Program-made: the position numbers and the translations under genes | Source: Verrucomicrobiota bacterium | Lineage (GTDB): Bacteria; Verrucomicrobiota; Verrucomicrobiia; Verrucomicrobiales; DEV007 | DNA length: 54,705 bases | Reading direction: 5' to 3' | Assembly (NCBI GenBank): GCA_030625775.1 | Contig: DAOUQC010000025.1 | Coordinates: 1 to 54,705 of the forward strand | In this document: piece after piece, positions 45,241 to 54,705 of the stretch | Position numbering within the stretch: position 1 is the first letter of the stretch | Layout: every line of letters starts with the position of its first letter | Notes under the pieces: model-generated | Told to the model about the DNA's origin: nothing | Databases searched by the model: none | Seen by the model: the letters and a program-made list of their open reading frames with translations, nothing else

Positions 45241-48200
45241 ATGAGCGCAGAAACGCACCTCGACGAAATCTTCGGCCTAGAAAAACAAGAAGAGAGTTTT
45301 GACTCTGTTCAAATCACTGTAGCGGCATCTGACACGGTCCGCTCGTGGAGCAGCGGCGAAGTCAAAAACCCGGAGACTATTAACTACCGGACATTCAAAC
45401 CTGAAAAAGGAGGTTTGTTTTGTGAACGCATTTTTGGTCCTACCAAAGACTGGGAATGTACTTGTGGAAAATACAAGCGGATCAAATACAAAGGTATGGT
45501 TTGTGATCGTTGCGGAGTGGAGGTGACTCTCTCCCGTGTGCGGCGTGAACGCATGGGCCACATCGAACTGGCAGTGCCGGTTTCACACATCTGGTTTTAC
45601 AAATGCATGCCATCACGCATCGGCTTGATGCTCGATATGAGTGCCCGTTCGTTGGAGCGTGTGATCTATTACGAGGATTACATTGTGACGGATCCCTGCA
45701 ACACACCTTTGGAAAAAGGCCAGTTGTTGACGGAATTGGAGCATCGTGAGGCTGAAGATGAATACGGCGAGGGAAGCTTTCGTGCTGGAATGGGGGCTGA
45801 AGCTGTGCAGGATTTGCTCTCACAGGTCAATCTGGCCGAGAATGTTGAGGAGTTGGAAGAGGCGATGACCAAGACCCGCTCCAAACAGGTGCGGAAAAAA
45901 CTGGCCAAGCGCTTGAAGCTTGCCCAGGGTTTTGCCCAGTCACACACTCGTCCCGAGTGGATGATTCTCGACGTGCTGCCGGTGATTCCTCCGGATTTGC
46001 GTCCCTTGGTTCCCTTGGAAGGTGGCCGATTTGCGACTTCTGATTTGAACGACCTTTATCGTCGTGTGATCAATCGTAACAATCGCTTAAAGAACCTGCT
46101 TCAGCTGAAAACTCCGGATGTGATTATCCGCAATGAAAAGCGTATGCTCCAAGAAGCTGTGGATGCATTGTTTGATAACGGGCGCCATGGACGTGCCGTG
46201 ACCGGTGCGGGAAACCGTGCTCTTAAATCCTTGAGTGATATGCTCAAGGGTAAGGGGGGGCGTTTCCGTCAGAACTTGCTTGGTAAGCGTGTTGACTACT
46301 CAGGCCGGTCAGTGATTGTGGTCGGACCGGATTTGAAGCTGAGCCAGTGTGGTTTACCAAAGAAAATGGCTCTCGTTTTATTCGAGCCATTTATCATTCG
46401 CCGTCTCAAGGAATTGGGTTATGTGCATACGGTTCGTAGTGCTAAAAAACTCATTGAGCGCAAAACGATCGAGGTTTGGGATATTCTGGAAGAAGTCACC
46501 ACCGGGCATCCGGTTCTGTTGAATCGTGCGCCGACTTTGCATAGACTGTCGATTCAGGCTTTTGATCCGGTATTGATTGAAGGCGAAGCCATTCGTGTGC
46601 ACCCATTGGTTTGCACGGCTTACAATGCAGACTTTGATGGTGACCAGATGGCGGTACACGTGCCGCTTTCCGTGGAGGCACAAATGGAAGCCCGTATGTT
46701 GATGCTGGCTCCGAACAACATCTTCACTCCTTCCAGTGGGCGTCCGGTGATGACTCCGTCACAGGACATTGCCCTGGGGTGTTATTTCCTGACTTATACT
46801 CGCCAAATTCCTGTTAGAGGGAAAGATGAAGCAGATACAGAAGCTAAGGTGAGAGCTTTGTCGCTGTTCGCAGATACCAGTGAGGTCGAGTTTGCGATTG
46901 CCAACCGGCGTATCGATATGCACGATGCGGTGCGCTTGCGTAACCCTGACTATGGCAAAAAGGACGGTCAGGCTTATTTTGGTGACCGTGAGTCGAAAGT
47001 GATCATTACGACTCCGGGCCGCGTTCGGTTTAATGAAATCTGGCCGGATGAAATTGGTTTTGTTAATACTTCAGTCGCCAAGAAACAATTGGGTGATATT
47101 ATCTGGAGGTCTTACAAAATGGCGGGTAAGGATCGTACGGCCCAGGCTCTGGATGACATGAAGGCACTTGGATTCAAGGAGGCAACTCGTTCGGGTTGTT
47201 CGATCGGGATCACGGATATGGTGATTCCTGAAAGCAAAAAAGCCGAGCTCAAAACGGCTTTTGCAGAAGTGGCCAAAGCCAACAAGCAGTATCAGTCGGG
47301 GATCATCACCAATAAGGAACGTTACAACAAGGTGATCGATATCTGGACTCATGCTGGTGACCAGATCACCAAGGATTTGTTCCGCACCATTGACTATAAC
47401 GAGGGCAAGGACATGCCGAGTCCTTTGTTTATCATGGTGGACTCAGGAGCCCGTGGTAACCGTCAGCAGATCAAGCAGCTTTCCGGTATGCGCGGATTGA
47501 TGGCAAAACCATCCGGTGAAATTATCGAACGTCCGATCACCTCGAATTTCCGCGAAGGTTTGTCTGTGCTTGAGTATTTCATCTCAACTCACGGAGCGCG
47601 TAAAGGTCTGGCTGATACCGCTCTGAAGACAGCTGACTCGGGTTACATGACCCGTAAGCTGGTGGATGTGTCCCAGGACGTTATCGTGACCGAGGAAGAT
47701 TGTGGCACCGTGAATGGTATTGTGGTGACCTCTATTTATGAAGGTGATGAGGAAACCGTGGATCTGAAGACTCGTGTTTACGGGCGTGTTTCGGCTGAAA
47801 AAGTGGTCAACGGCAAGGAAGTTGTCGTTAAAGCAAGTCAGTTGATTGATGAGGATGTTGCTCTTCGTTTGGAAGACATCGGCCACGAGCGCCTCAAAAT
47901 CCGGTCGGTTTTGACCTGTGAATCTCCCCGTGGGTGTTGTGCCAAATGTTATGGCATGAATCTGGCCACAAATACACCATCTAAAATCGGTGAGGCTGTT
48001 GGTATCATCGCTGCCCAGAGTATTGGTGAGCCGGGAACCCAGTTGACGATGCGTACTTTCCACGTGGGTGGGGTTGCGACGCAGTCATTCAAACAACCGA
48101 TTGTCAAAGCCAAGGAAAAAGGCCAGTTGCACTACAATAACCTCAAGGTAGTGGCTACGACGGAAGGAACTTTTGTGGCGCTCAACAAGTCCGGCAATAT

Positions 48201-49413
48201 TACCATTCACGACAAGGACGGTCGCGAGATCGAATCCCATGATGTTGTGGTGGGTGCGGTTTTGCACAAGGCAGACAATGCTGATATCAAGAAAAACGAA
48301 ACCGTCGTGACTTGGGATCCTTACAATGTGCCGATTATCACTGAGAAAGCCGGAGCCATCGAGTTCCGTGACATGATCCAGGGGATTACGATCGAGACTG
48401 AGTTGGATAAGGAAACCAACAAAAAAGGACATGTGGTGATTGAGCATAGAGAGGATTTGCATCCGCAGTTGGTGGTGGTCGATTCCAAGACCAAGGAAGT
48501 TCTTGCGAGTTACTCCATTCCTACAGGTGCCCACCTTTCAGTGAAAGAGGGCAAGAAAGTGAAGGCTGGTGAACAGCTGGCCAGAACGCCTCGTAAAGTT
48601 TCGGTGACCAAAGATATTACCGGTGGTTTGCCACGTGTGGCTGAACTGTTTGAAGCTCGTAAACCAAAGGACGCTGCACAGATTGCCAAGATCGCAGGTG
48701 TGGTTGAACTGGGTGGAACGGTTCGCAACAAGCGCAAACTGATCGTTACGGATCCAGAAACGGGTGAGCAGGAAGAGCATTTGATTGCCTTGGGCAAACA
48801 CTATCTGGTTCAGGAGGGTGATTTGGTGACCAAAGGGCAACAGCTCACTGAAGGTTCAGTGACCAGTCAGGAGATCCTTGAAGTTCTCGGGCCCCACGAG
48901 CTCATGGAGCATTTGGTGAACAATGTGCAGGACGTGTATCGTCTGCAGGGTGTGGAGATCAATGATAAACACATCGAAATTATTGTCCGTCAGATGTTGC
49001 GTAAAATTAAGATTACCGATCCAGGTGATACCACCTTCCTTTGGGGAGACCAGGTTGAAAAAACCACTTTCGAAGAGGTGAATAATGAGATGGTCGAACA
49101 GGGAGGTAAACCCGCTGAAGGGGAACCCGTTCTGTTGGGGATCACCAAGGCTTCGCTTGAAACGGACAGCTTTATTTCGGCGGCTTCATTCCAGGACACG
49201 ACGCGGGTGCTCACCGAGGCTGCGACACTGGGACGAATCGATCATCTTCGTGGATTTAAGGAAAATGTTATCATGGGACACCTGATTCCTGCTGGAACAG
49301 GATTCGAAGATGTGCGTGATATCCAGGTAGTCGAAACGGTTGATCCTTTGGACTACGAAGGAGACGAAGAACTTGAAATTGAAGAGGCTGCGGAAGTGGG
49401 AGAAGGAGCGTAA
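45241..49413 (+). CDS. rpoC: DNA-directed RNA polymerase subunit beta'
   Basis: 1390 residues, complete. The catalytic Mg-binding loop [13 protein letters not shown] has its three aspartates at 464, 466 and 468. N-terminal zinc ligands lie in [20 protein letters not shown]. The second zinc site includes [13 protein letters not shown] in the C-terminal half. The bridge helix/trigger loop region ([29 protein letters not shown] and [17 protein letters not shown]) is standard. The acidic C-terminal tail ([18 protein letters not shown]) is a typical end. The 220-bp gap after it precedes rpsB. Confidence 0.98.
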   Translation: MSAETHLDEIFGLEKQEESFDSVQITVAASDTVRSWSSGEVKNPETINYRTFKPEKGGLFCERIFGPTKDWECTCGKYKRIKYKGMVCDRCGVEVTLSRVRRERMGHIELAVPVSHIWFYKCMPSRIGLMLDMSARSLERVIYYEDYIVTDPCNTPLEKGQLLTELEHREAEDEYGEGSFRAGMGAEAVQDLLSQVNLAENVEELEEAMTKTRSKQVRKKLAKRLKLAQGFAQSHTRPEWMILDVLPVIPPDLRPLVPLEGGRFATSDLNDLYRRVINRNNRLKNLLQLKTPDVIIRNEKRMLQEAVDALFDNGRHGRAVTGAGNRALKSLSDMLKGKGGRFRQNLLGKRVDYSGRSVIVVGPDLKLSQCGLPKKMALVLFEPFIIRRLKELGYVHTVRSAKKLIERKTIEVWDILEEVTTGHPVLLNRAPTLHRLSIQAFDPVLIEGEAIRVHPLVCTAYNADFDGDQMAVHVPLSVEAQMEARMLMLAPNNIFTPSSGRPVMTPSQDIALGCYFLTYTRQIPVRGKDEADTEAKVRALSLFADTSEVEFAIANRRIDMHDAVRLRNPDYGKKDGQAYFGDRESKVIITTPGRVRFNEIWPDEIGFVNTSVAKKQLGDIIWRSYKMAGKDRTAQALDDMKALGFKEATRSGCSIGITDMVIPESKKAELKTAFAEVAKANKQYQSGIITNKERYNKVIDIWTHAGDQITKDLFRTIDYNEGKDMPSPLFIMVDSGARGNRQQIKQLSGMRGLMAKPSGEIIERPITSNFREGLSVLEYFISTHGARKGLADTALKTADSGYMTRKLVDVSQDVIVTEEDCGTVNGIVVTSIYEGDEETVDLKTRVYGRVSAEKVVNGKEVVVKASQLIDEDVALRLEDIGHERLKIRSVLTCESPRGCCAKCYGMNLATNTPSKIGEAVGIIAAQSIGEPGTQLTMRTFHVGGVATQSFKQPIVKAKEKGQLHYNNLKVVATTEGTFVALNKSGNITIHDKDGREIESHDVVVGAVLHKADNADIKKNETVVTWDPYNVPIITEKAGAIEFRDMIQGITIETELDKETNKKGHVVIEHREDLHPQLVVVDSKTKEVLASYSIPTGAHLSVKEGKKVKAGEQLARTPRKVSVTKDITGGLPRVAELFEARKPKDAAQIAKIAGVVELGGTVRNKRKLIVTDPETGEQEEHLIALGKHYLVQEGDLVTKGQQLTEGSVTSQEILEVLGPHELMEHLVNNVQDVYRLQGVEINDKHIEIIVRQMLRKIKITDPGDTTFLWGDQVEKTTFEEVNNEMVEQGGKPAEGEPVLLGITKASLETDSFISAASFQDTTRVLTEAATLGRIDHLRGFKENVIMGHLIPAGTGFEDVRDIQVVETVDPLDYEGDEELEIEEAAEVGEGA

Positions 49414-49596
49414 GTAATTGGAGGCATGGTTCTTCGGGATGGATTTTTTAGTCTGTCCTGAAGATTACGCCTTGATTTTGAAAGAGCTCTGACGAATACT
49501 TCCCGCGCCTTGCTATTGAGGTGGAAAATTTCTGTCGTCAGGCGGCAGGTAAACAAGACAAACAACAACGGGTAACTCCGAACAACAAGACAAAGC

Positions 49597-49618
49597 GCTC
49601 TCTTGATTTAAAGAGGGC
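49597..49618 (+). promoter_or_regulatory. Hairpin in the rpsB leader
   Basis: Positions 49597-49604 (GCTCTCTT) pair with 49611-49618 (AAGAGGGC), 8 bp with one G-U pair and loop GATTTA, ending 15 bp before the rpsB start. In many bacteria S2 represses its own mRNA through a leader structure at this place; whether this is one cannot be told from a single sequence. Confidence 0.4.
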
Positions 49619-49633
49619 ACAAACATTAAAGCG

Positions 49634-50320
49634 ATGTCACAAGAACTGATAATTGAACTGGTAGAAGCAGGTGTGCATTTTGGCCACCAGAGACAGAAGT
49701 GGGATCCTCGCATGAAGCCCTATCTTCTGGAGGAACGTAATAAAGTTCATTTGCTCGATTTGGGTAAAACGGTGGAGCAGCTCGAGGCAGCTTCTACTTT
49801 TCTGGCCAAATTGACCCGGGAAGGTAAAAAAATCCTGTTTGTCGGGTGCAAACGCCAAGCCCAGGATGCCGTGCAACAGGCAGCTGAAGAAACCAGCCAA
49901 TTTTTTGTCAATCACCGCTGGTTGGGGGGGACTCTGACTAATCTTGAAACCATTCGTAAGAGTGTAAACCGCATGGCTTTTCTCGAAGACATTGAGAAAT
50001 CCCCGGATTTCAAAAAAATGGGCAAAAAAGAACTCGCATCGCTTAACCGCGAACGCGCAAAGTTGTTTCGTAATCTCAACGGTATCCGCATGATGGAGAA
50101 AGCTCCCGATGCTTTGATGATTGTTGATTCTGCCCGGGAGTCCATCGCTGTGGCGGAGGCACGTAAGATGAATATTCCGATTGTTGCTTTGGTTGATTCA
50201 AATGCGAATCCGGATATCATCGATTATCCTATCGCTGCCAATGATGACGCTATTCGATCCATTCGCACCATTCTCCGTAAATTGGTCGAACCGATGATCG
50301 CTGCAGGTGGCGGCAAGTAG
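49634..50320 (+). CDS. rpsB: 30S ribosomal protein S2
   Basis: 228 residues. Family runs: [37 protein letters not shown] at the N-terminus, [34 protein letters not shown], and [54 protein letters not shown] near the C-terminus. It joins the platform/head of the small subunit. The rpsB-tsf pair placed directly downstream of rpoC is less common than rpsL following rpoC. Confidence 0.98.
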   Translation: MSQELIIELVEAGVHFGHQRQKWDPRMKPYLLEERNKVHLLDLGKTVEQLEAASTFLAKLTREGKKILFVGCKRQAQDAVQQAAEETSQFFVNHRWLGGTLTNLETIRKSVNRMAFLEDIEKSPDFKKMGKKELASLNRERAKLFRNLNGIRMMEKAPDALMIVDSARESIAVAEARKMNIPIVALVDSNANPDIIDYPIAANDDAIRSIRTILRKLVEPMIAAGGGK

Positions 50321-50391
50321 GCTGACAGCTTTTGGAAAAATATCCGAGTTTCTGCTGCTTCCGCAGCGGGCCTTGATCCGGTTGGCTGGGA

Positions 50392-50421
50392 AAATAAAAT
50401 AGCTTCGGCTGAGTTTTATTT
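50392..50421 (+). terminator. UUCG-capped hairpin between rpsB and tsf
   Basis: Stem AAATAAAA...TTTTATTT with an inner AGC-TTCG-GCT cap (50401-50410). It is followed by a mixed rather than pure T tract, so it may be a partial terminator or RNA-stability element that lowers tsf expression relative to rpsB. A second hairpin GCTGC-TTCC-GCAGC lies just before it (about 50354-50367). Confidence 0.45.
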
Positions 50422-50519
50422 GCTCTTGTTGTCTTAGTGGCCTTGATCAGATCTCACCGGGTTAATTTCAATTTATTAATAAACGATACTCTAACTCACA
50501 AATTAAACCTTACTGAACC

Positions 50520-51398
50520 ATGGCTGAAGTAACACTCGAATTGATCAAGCAACTGCGTGAAAAAACCAATGTAGGAATGATGACCTGCAAAGGAGCCCTT
50601 CAGGAAGCTGACGGCGACCTGGAAGCGGCTGAAGTTATTCTTCGGAAAAAGGGAATGGCAGCAGCTGATAAAAAAGCATCGAGGACAACTACAGAAGGTG
50701 TCGTGGCTACCCTGGTTAACGATGATTCCAAATCGGGCATCATGATTGATGTGAGTTGTGAAACCGATTTTTTGTCCAAAGGTGATAATTTCAGAGGTTT
50801 TGTCAGTGAACTTTTGGGTTTTGCTGCCAAGGCGGAAACGCTTGAATCCCTCGACTCGTTCCTCGCTTTTAGTGTGAATGGAGATGAGACTGTTGAAAAT
50901 TTTGTCAAAGCGAAGGTCGGAGAGCTCGGTGAAGGCATGGGGGTGAGTAATGTGATTCGTTACGACGTTGATGGAAATGGCATCGTTGGATCCTACATCC
51001 ACATGGATGGAAAAATCGGCGTGTTGATTGAAGTGGGCTGCAAGTCTGCGGATACCGAGGGAAATGATGATTTTTCGGCATTGGTGAAGGACATTTGTCT
51101 TCACATTGCCGCAGCACATCCGATTTGCCTGAGTCGTGACGAAGTGTCGGAAGCGATCGTGGAGAAGGAAAAAGACGTTTACCGCGAGCAAGTCAAAGGC
51201 AAGCCTGAGAATATCATCGACAAAATCGTCGAGGGCAAACTTGATAAGTTTTATGCGGGCTCCTGTCTGCTTGAGCAGGGATTTATCAAAGACCCTGATA
51301 AAACCATCGCCGGGTTATTGGCATCAAGTTCAGCTGATCTTGGTGATGAACTGGAAATTCGTCGCTTTGCTCGATTTGCAGTTGGCGAAGCAAGCTAA
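50520..51398 (+). CDS. tsf: Translation elongation factor Ts
   Basis: 292 residues. The nucleotide-exchange factor for EF-Tu. N-terminal UBA-like domain VTLELIKQLREKTNVGMMTCKGALQEADGDLEAAEVILRKKG is followed by the core with the conserved DVSCETDFLSK (family TDFVA-type motif) and HIAAAHPICLSRDEV. Full length for the family. An intrinsic terminator follows 24 bp after the stop, ending the cluster. Confidence 0.97.
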   Translation: MAEVTLELIKQLREKTNVGMMTCKGALQEADGDLEAAEVILRKKGMAAADKKASRTTTEGVVATLVNDDSKSGIMIDVSCETDFLSKGDNFRGFVSELLGFAAKAETLESLDSFLAFSVNGDETVENFVKAKVGELGEGMGVSNVIRYDVDGNGIVGSYIHMDGKIGVLIEVGCKSADTEGNDDFSALVKDICLHIAAAHPICLSRDEVSEAIVEKEKDVYREQVKGKPENIIDKIVEGKLDKFYAGSCLLEQGFIKDPDKTIAGLLASSSADLGDELEIRRFARFAVGEAS

Positions 51399-51421
51399 GG
51401 GAAATTTAATTCAAATTTGAA

Positions 51422-51448
51422 ACGGGCGCCCCGGGGTGCTCGTTTTTT
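51422..51448 (+). terminator. Rho-independent terminator after tsf
   Basis: 9-bp stem ACGGGCGCC / GGTGCTCGT (two G-U pairs) with loop CCGG, followed by a run of T (51443-51448). This is the clearest intrinsic terminator in the window and marks the end of the ribosomal/polymerase cluster. Confidence 0.85.
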
Positions 51449-51533
51449 GTTGTCGGGTTTGCGCTTTACGGAAGTCAGTATTTTCGTCATGCTAAAATCA
51501 CACAATAAATCCGCATACAATAACATAAATTCC

Positions 51534-52085
51534 ATGACTGAAGCTCCACCCCAACTGCCTGGCGGGCAAATTGTGAGACCACAAAGAACATCCAAGGCAG
51601 CTATATGGAGTTTGATCCTGGGGATCTCGAGTAATCTGTGCCTGTGGATTTTAGGTTCGATTCCAGCAATCATTCTGGGAATTATTGCGTTCAAAAACAT
51701 TAATCGTGAGCCATCGAAAATCGGGGGGAAAGGGCTGGCAATAGCTGGAATCATCACAGCTTGCATTGGATTGTTCGTGGGAGCAATGGTCGTCAGTATA
51801 TTTTCTATCGGCGGGACAGCTTACCAGCGGGGGGCAGGGCGGGCTAAGTGCATCTTGCAACAGACTGTCGTTCAAAAAGCGGTGCTTGCTCACGCAGAGC
51901 TAAATGAGCTTAAATCGGGTGATGAGCTGCCTATCGCCTTACTGGTAGATGAAGAAGGCTACTTAACCGTTGTGCCCACTTGCCCCGATGGAGGTAGCTA
52001 CAAGTTTCTTGGCCGGGTGCCGGACTCAACGGTAACTTATGTCAAGTGTGATCAAGAGGGACATGTGCTGGACCTCAACCGGTAG
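51534..52085 (+). CDS. DUF4190-type membrane protein with pseudopilin-like C-terminus
   Basis: 183 residues. A proline-rich cytoplasmic start (1-20), two membrane helices typical of DUF4190 (WSLILGISSNLCLWILGSIPAIILGIIAF at 25-53 and GLAIAGIITACIGLFVGAMVVSIFSIGG at 67-94), then a soluble tail. The tail ends with TCPDGGSYKF (149-158) and KCDQEGH (171-177), the disulfide-bounded C-P-x-GG-x-Y ... C-x(3)-GH pattern of Verrucomicrobia pseudopilins, yet no prepilin cleavage site is present. Start at ATG 51534, which follows an AT-rich promoter-like region; frame codons further upstream overlap the tsf terminator. Function unknown; a membrane-fixed pilin-head domain is inferred. Confidence 0.78.
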   Translation: MTEAPPQLPGGQIVRPQRTSKAAIWSLILGISSNLCLWILGSIPAIILGIIAFKNINREPSKIGGKGLAIAGIITACIGLFVGAMVVSIFSIGGTAYQRGAGRAKCILQQTVVQKAVLAHAELNELKSGDELPIALLVDEEGYLTVVPTCPDGGSYKFLGRVPDSTVTYVKCDQEGHVLDLNR

Positions 52086-52114
52086 CAGGTGCGGCGAGAG
52101 GTTCCTGTTTGTTT

Positions 52115-52420
52115 TTATATTGTGCCGAGGGCCTGGTTCCAAGCCAAGGCGGCAGCCATGCAAATGAGGCCGATAACAATATAGATGGCTCGTAAACTGG
52201 TGGGGTCAATGTTTCCCGCCCTATGCTCGACCAGGGTGGAAGAAATAGCACCTGTGACAAACAGTATCATGCAATACCCCCAGCTTTTGCCCAGGTGGCG
52301 GGCCCCGCTAAAATCGCCGTCGTTCAAGCTGGCAGGTGGGGTGAATCCACCAAGGAACCAGAAGGCAATTAACAGGCTGACAAAAATTCCAATCCGGATA
52401 GGTGTGAAGGTGAATTCCAT
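52115..52420 (-). CDS. Small three-helix membrane protein
   Basis: 101 residues, not recognised. Hydrophobic segments at about 10-27 (GIFVSLLIAFWFLGGF), 48-62 (YCMILFVTGAISSTLV) and 78-95 (AIYIVIGLICMAAALAWN). It begins 6 bp after the stop of the 190-residue membrane protein on the same strand, so the two are surely one unit. Convergent with the DUF4190 gene. Confidence 0.65.
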   Translation of the reverse strand: MEFTFTPIRIGIFVSLLIAFWFLGGFTPPASLNDGDFSGARHLGKSWGYCMILFVTGAISSTLVEHRAGNIDPTSLRAIYIVIGLICMAAALAWNQALGTI

Positions 52421-52426
52421 GGCTTG

Positions 52427-52999
52427 CTAGTTTCGGTGAATCACTGATTTTCGCGGGCTGAACTGAATGGCTTCCATCTGGATCAGGTGGGTAAGTTCTT
52501 CCGATCGATCCTGATATTTTTTTATGGGGATCCACTGGGCCTGACTGTTGATTTCATCTAGTAGAATCTGCAGGTTTTTATCCAGTGTGGGGTCTTCACG
52601 AATCAATGAAGCCAGTCGTTCACGTCCCCGCAGCCATTGCAGGGGAGCAGCAAGAAACAGTTGCGTTAGGATATGGCTGCACCCGGCAACTCCCATGGGG
52701 CCTCGTAGGCTTCGGGTGCCGGCATCCCGATAATCGAGTCCGGTAAAAAGATCAGATTCCTGATAGCTGTAGTGGCCAAATCCAGACTGATGACTGCGAA
52801 TACCGGTGATGATGACTATCAGTATGGCTCCGGCAGTCAAGGCGGCAACGAGGCCCTCCTGGTGAGCAAAGCCAAAAGCGGTTAAAATAAAGAAGAAGGC
52901 AGTGAAGAAAAAGGTGATGGAGAAGAGTAAAAGAAAAACAGCTGAAGCCCGGTTGAGGGTGGCGAGCCTTTTTTGCTTTCGATTGTAAGCGGCGATCAT
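52427..52999 (-). CDS. Membrane protein of unknown function
   Basis: 190 residues, not recognised. Basic N-terminus (NRKQKRLATLNR), two membrane helices (about 18-45 and 50-68), a glycine/aromatic segment (HQSGFGHYSYQESDLFTG), a possible third hydrophobic stretch (GVAGCSHILTQLFLAAPLQWL), and a helical charged C-terminal half (about 120-185) likely in the cytoplasm. First gene of a two-gene minus-strand unit; its start is 118 bp from the divergent acyltransferase gene. Confidence 0.65.
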   Translation of the reverse strand: MIAAYNRKQKRLATLNRASAVFLLLFSITFFFTAFFFILTAFGFAHQEGLVAALTAGAILIVIITGIRSHQSGFGHYSYQESDLFTGLDYRDAGTRSLRGPMGVAGCSHILTQLFLAAPLQWLRGRERLASLIREDPTLDKNLQILLDEINSQAQWIPIKKYQDRSEELTHLIQMEAIQFSPRKSVIHRN

Positions 53000-53117
53000 G
53001 ATAAGCCGGGGACGGGTCTTAATACTTGATCAAAATCTAGGTGTTTTGCGGTGTCAGAGCAAGGGAAATGGGACACACAATTTGTTTTTTGCTGGCGATG
53101 AGTGTTAAGTTTCCGCA

Positions 53118-54368
53118 ATGTTGGAATTCAGCGATGCTCCCTATCAGTTTTTCCCGGCTAAACCGAGTCGGAGAGTGCAGTGGCTCTGTGAACAGGCAAA
53201 TAAGAGTTTTTTTCTTTCAGGCCGGAATCACCAGATCAAGCAGTTGGAAATATCAGGAGGGGAACGTTTGCAGAAGCTGGTGGACAGGGGTGAGCGGGTA
53301 TTGATGGTTGCCAATCACCCTACCCATAGTGATCCACAGGTGATGACAGAGGTGCACCGTCGTCTGGGGCTGCGTTCTTGTTTCATGGCCGCTTATGATG
53401 TTTTTTTGCGGGGAAAGGCGTGCGCATGGATGATGCAGAGGCACGGGGCTTTTTCCATTGATCGCGAAGGATCAGACAAACAATCGATGAAGGAGGCGAT
53501 CCGGATTTTGAAGGAGGGGGAGTATGCGATGACGATTTTTCCGGAGGGCAATGTTTACCTGAACAACGACCGGGTGACGCCATTCATGGAAGGGGCGGCT
53601 TTTGTATCTCTGCGGGCACAGAAGGAATTGGGAGAGGGGAAACCAATCTATGCGGTACCGATATCATTCAAGATGAGCTATCTGGATGATATAAGAGAGT
53701 TGGTGAAGCAAAAAATGGATGAGGTCGCCGGGATGGCAGGGGTACAGGTAGAGGGCTGTGAAAGTGCGCTTGAAGAGCTGCAGCAAATAGGGCGGGCCTT
53801 GTTGGGTGAACGGATGAAGGAGTGTCAGCATTTGCCAGATGAGGAGGAAGATTGGCAGATGCAGTTTGAAGGCTGCTCACAGAGGGTGATCGCAGCACTG
53901 GAGGAAAAAATGGGACTGGAAGTGAAAAATGCCAGTGATTTGACGGGGCGAATTCGGCGGATTCGTGCGGCGATTCATCACATTCGAATTCGCGAAGTTG
54001 AGGAGGAAAGGAATGGGGCGGAGGGGACTGACCAGATGAGGCGGTGGGCCGATGAAGCCATCCTGGCCTTCAGGACTTTGACCTACGCCACACCTTATGT
54101 GGCGGAGTTGCCAAGCTTGGATCGATTTGCGGAGACTACACAAAAAATGACAGAGGATTACACCGGTAAATCGGCGCAGCCACTTGGGGGCCGCAGTGCA
54201 ATGGTTCATGTGGGTGAGCCTGTAAATCTGGCTGAGGTGCTCGATCACAATGGTGGAAAATTGCGTTCAGCAGTGTCAGAGTTGACTGCTGAATTGGAAG
54301 AGGCGGTGCAGGGGGGGATAGATCAATTACTGGCTTCCAACAAGCATGCGGGAGCGGCTTTGTTTTGA
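53118..54368 (+). CDS. PlsC-type 1-acylglycerol-3-phosphate acyltransferase family protein
   Basis: 416 residues. Acyltransferase block I NHPTHSD (His67 and Asp72, the catalytic HX4D) and block III FPEGNVY (141-147) are intact; block II lies in between (CAWMMQRHGAFSIDREGSD). Such enzymes place an acyl chain on lysophosphatidic acid or related lipids at the inner membrane. The family is normally ~240 residues; this protein has an extra ~200-residue C-terminal region, helical and rich in Glu/Arg, that I do not recognise. No membrane helix is evident, so peripheral attachment is likely. Confidence 0.85.
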   Translation: MLEFSDAPYQFFPAKPSRRVQWLCEQANKSFFLSGRNHQIKQLEISGGERLQKLVDRGERVLMVANHPTHSDPQVMTEVHRRLGLRSCFMAAYDVFLRGKACAWMMQRHGAFSIDREGSDKQSMKEAIRILKEGEYAMTIFPEGNVYLNNDRVTPFMEGAAFVSLRAQKELGEGKPIYAVPISFKMSYLDDIRELVKQKMDEVAGMAGVQVEGCESALEELQQIGRALLGERMKECQHLPDEEEDWQMQFEGCSQRVIAALEEKMGLEVKNASDLTGRIRRIRAAIHHIRIREVEEERNGAEGTDQMRRWADEAILAFRTLTYATPYVAELPSLDRFAETTQKMTEDYTGKSAQPLGGRSAMVHVGEPVNLAEVLDHNGGKLRSAVSELTAELEEAVQGGIDQLLASNKHAGAALF

Positions 54369-54502
54369 TTGAAAAATAAGATGATCAGTGGAACCGTAGC
54401 AAGGCGAAGCACAAAAATGGAAAGTGCCGGAACTATGCAAAAATTGGCAATGTTTGCAGCTTTGGCTTTTTGATTAAGGGGATTAAGCGATAGTGATGCG
54501 TG

Positions 54503-54705
54503 ATGATAAAAAATAATTTACAGAAAATACTGCCATTAGGGACACTGCTTTGGTGTGTGACTATAACTTTGCTCATGGCTGCAGGCGATGGTGGTGAAAC
54601 GGCCAAAAAAGCAGCGGAGGAAGGCTTGAATTGGTTTGCTTTCCTGGGCCCCTTTCACACGGTGACCTTGCATCTGCCTATCGGAATGTTGGCTTTCATC
54701 GTGGT
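54503..54705 (+). CDS. Membrane protein start, probable cytochrome-associated (DUF2231-like) family; cut by window edge
   Basis: The first 67 residues are visible. A signal peptide or first helix (LLWCVTITLLMAAG), a short polar segment, then FAFLGPFHTVTLHLPIGMLAFIVV, the phrase that opens the membrane part of DUF2231-like / Planctomycete-type c-cytochrome proteins. Those proteins usually carry a heme-binding domain further on, which is outside the window. Start at ATG 54503; a nearby ATG at 54496 is out of frame. Confidence 0.6.
   Translation, partial: MIKNNLQKILPLGTLLWCVTITLLMAAGDGGETAKKAAEEGLNWFAFLGPFHTVTLHLPIGMLAFIV

Overview
The window comes from a Gram-negative-type bacterium, most likely of the PVC group and probably Verrucomicrobiota (inference). 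Signs are secreted sulfatase, sialidase-like and GH32-like enzymes, a LacI-type regulator, a Planctomycete/Verrucomicrobia-style cytochrome-associated membrane protein at the right edge, and a protein ending in the CPxGGxY pseudopilin signature common in this group. The left 19 kb is accessory. The right 35 kb is core metabolism and information processing.

Region 1 (1-7244): a carbohydrate-catabolic locus on the minus strand. It holds the start of a sulfatase, a bile-acid:sodium-symporter-family transporter and a 1474-residue secreted enzyme made of three propeller-like modules. A LacI-family regulator is divergent from these, with a short palindrome in the shared upstream region.

Region 2 (7245-10984): a mosaic of mobile and repeat DNA. 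There is a short element with 32-bp terminal inverted repeats, two direct copies of a structured ~170-bp repeat (7474 and 10804), a gutted IS3-type element with recognisable ends (8200-8779), and a decayed gene. Between the two repeat copies lies a visibly G+C-richer, intact secreted GH32 enzyme, which looks imported.

Region 3 (10985-19187): a Y-family DNA polymerase, an SGNH hydrolase and a CE1-type esterase (both secreted), an unrecognised secreted protein, an ATP-grasp protein, the protein AMPylase SelO and an unrecognised membrane protein.

Region 4 (19188-32010): a complex I operon nuoDEFGHIJKLMN with coupled stop-start overlaps. A perfect CRP-type palindrome (TGTGA-N6-TCACA) lies upstream. 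nuoA, nuoB and nuoC are absent from this locus.

Region 5 (32134-35504): a compact three-gene group of a membrane-anchored thioredoxin-fold protein with a degenerate active site, a zinc-ribbon/low-complexity/single-TM protein carrying repeated acidic-aromatic T-x-P motifs, and a polyprenyl-phosphate sugar-1-phosphate transferase. This is the best candidate here for an undescribed system.

Region 6 (35754-51448): the conserved translation/transcription cluster tRNA-Thr, tuf, tRNA-Trp, secE, nusG, rplK, rplA, rplJ, rplL, rpoB, rpoC, rpsB, tsf. It has a strong promoter in front, a long hairpin between rplL and rpoB, smaller hairpins around rpsB, and an intrinsic terminator after tsf.

Region 7 (51534-54705): a DUF4190/pseudopilin-like fusion, two small membrane proteins, a PlsC-type acyltransferase and the start of a membrane protein cut by the window edge.
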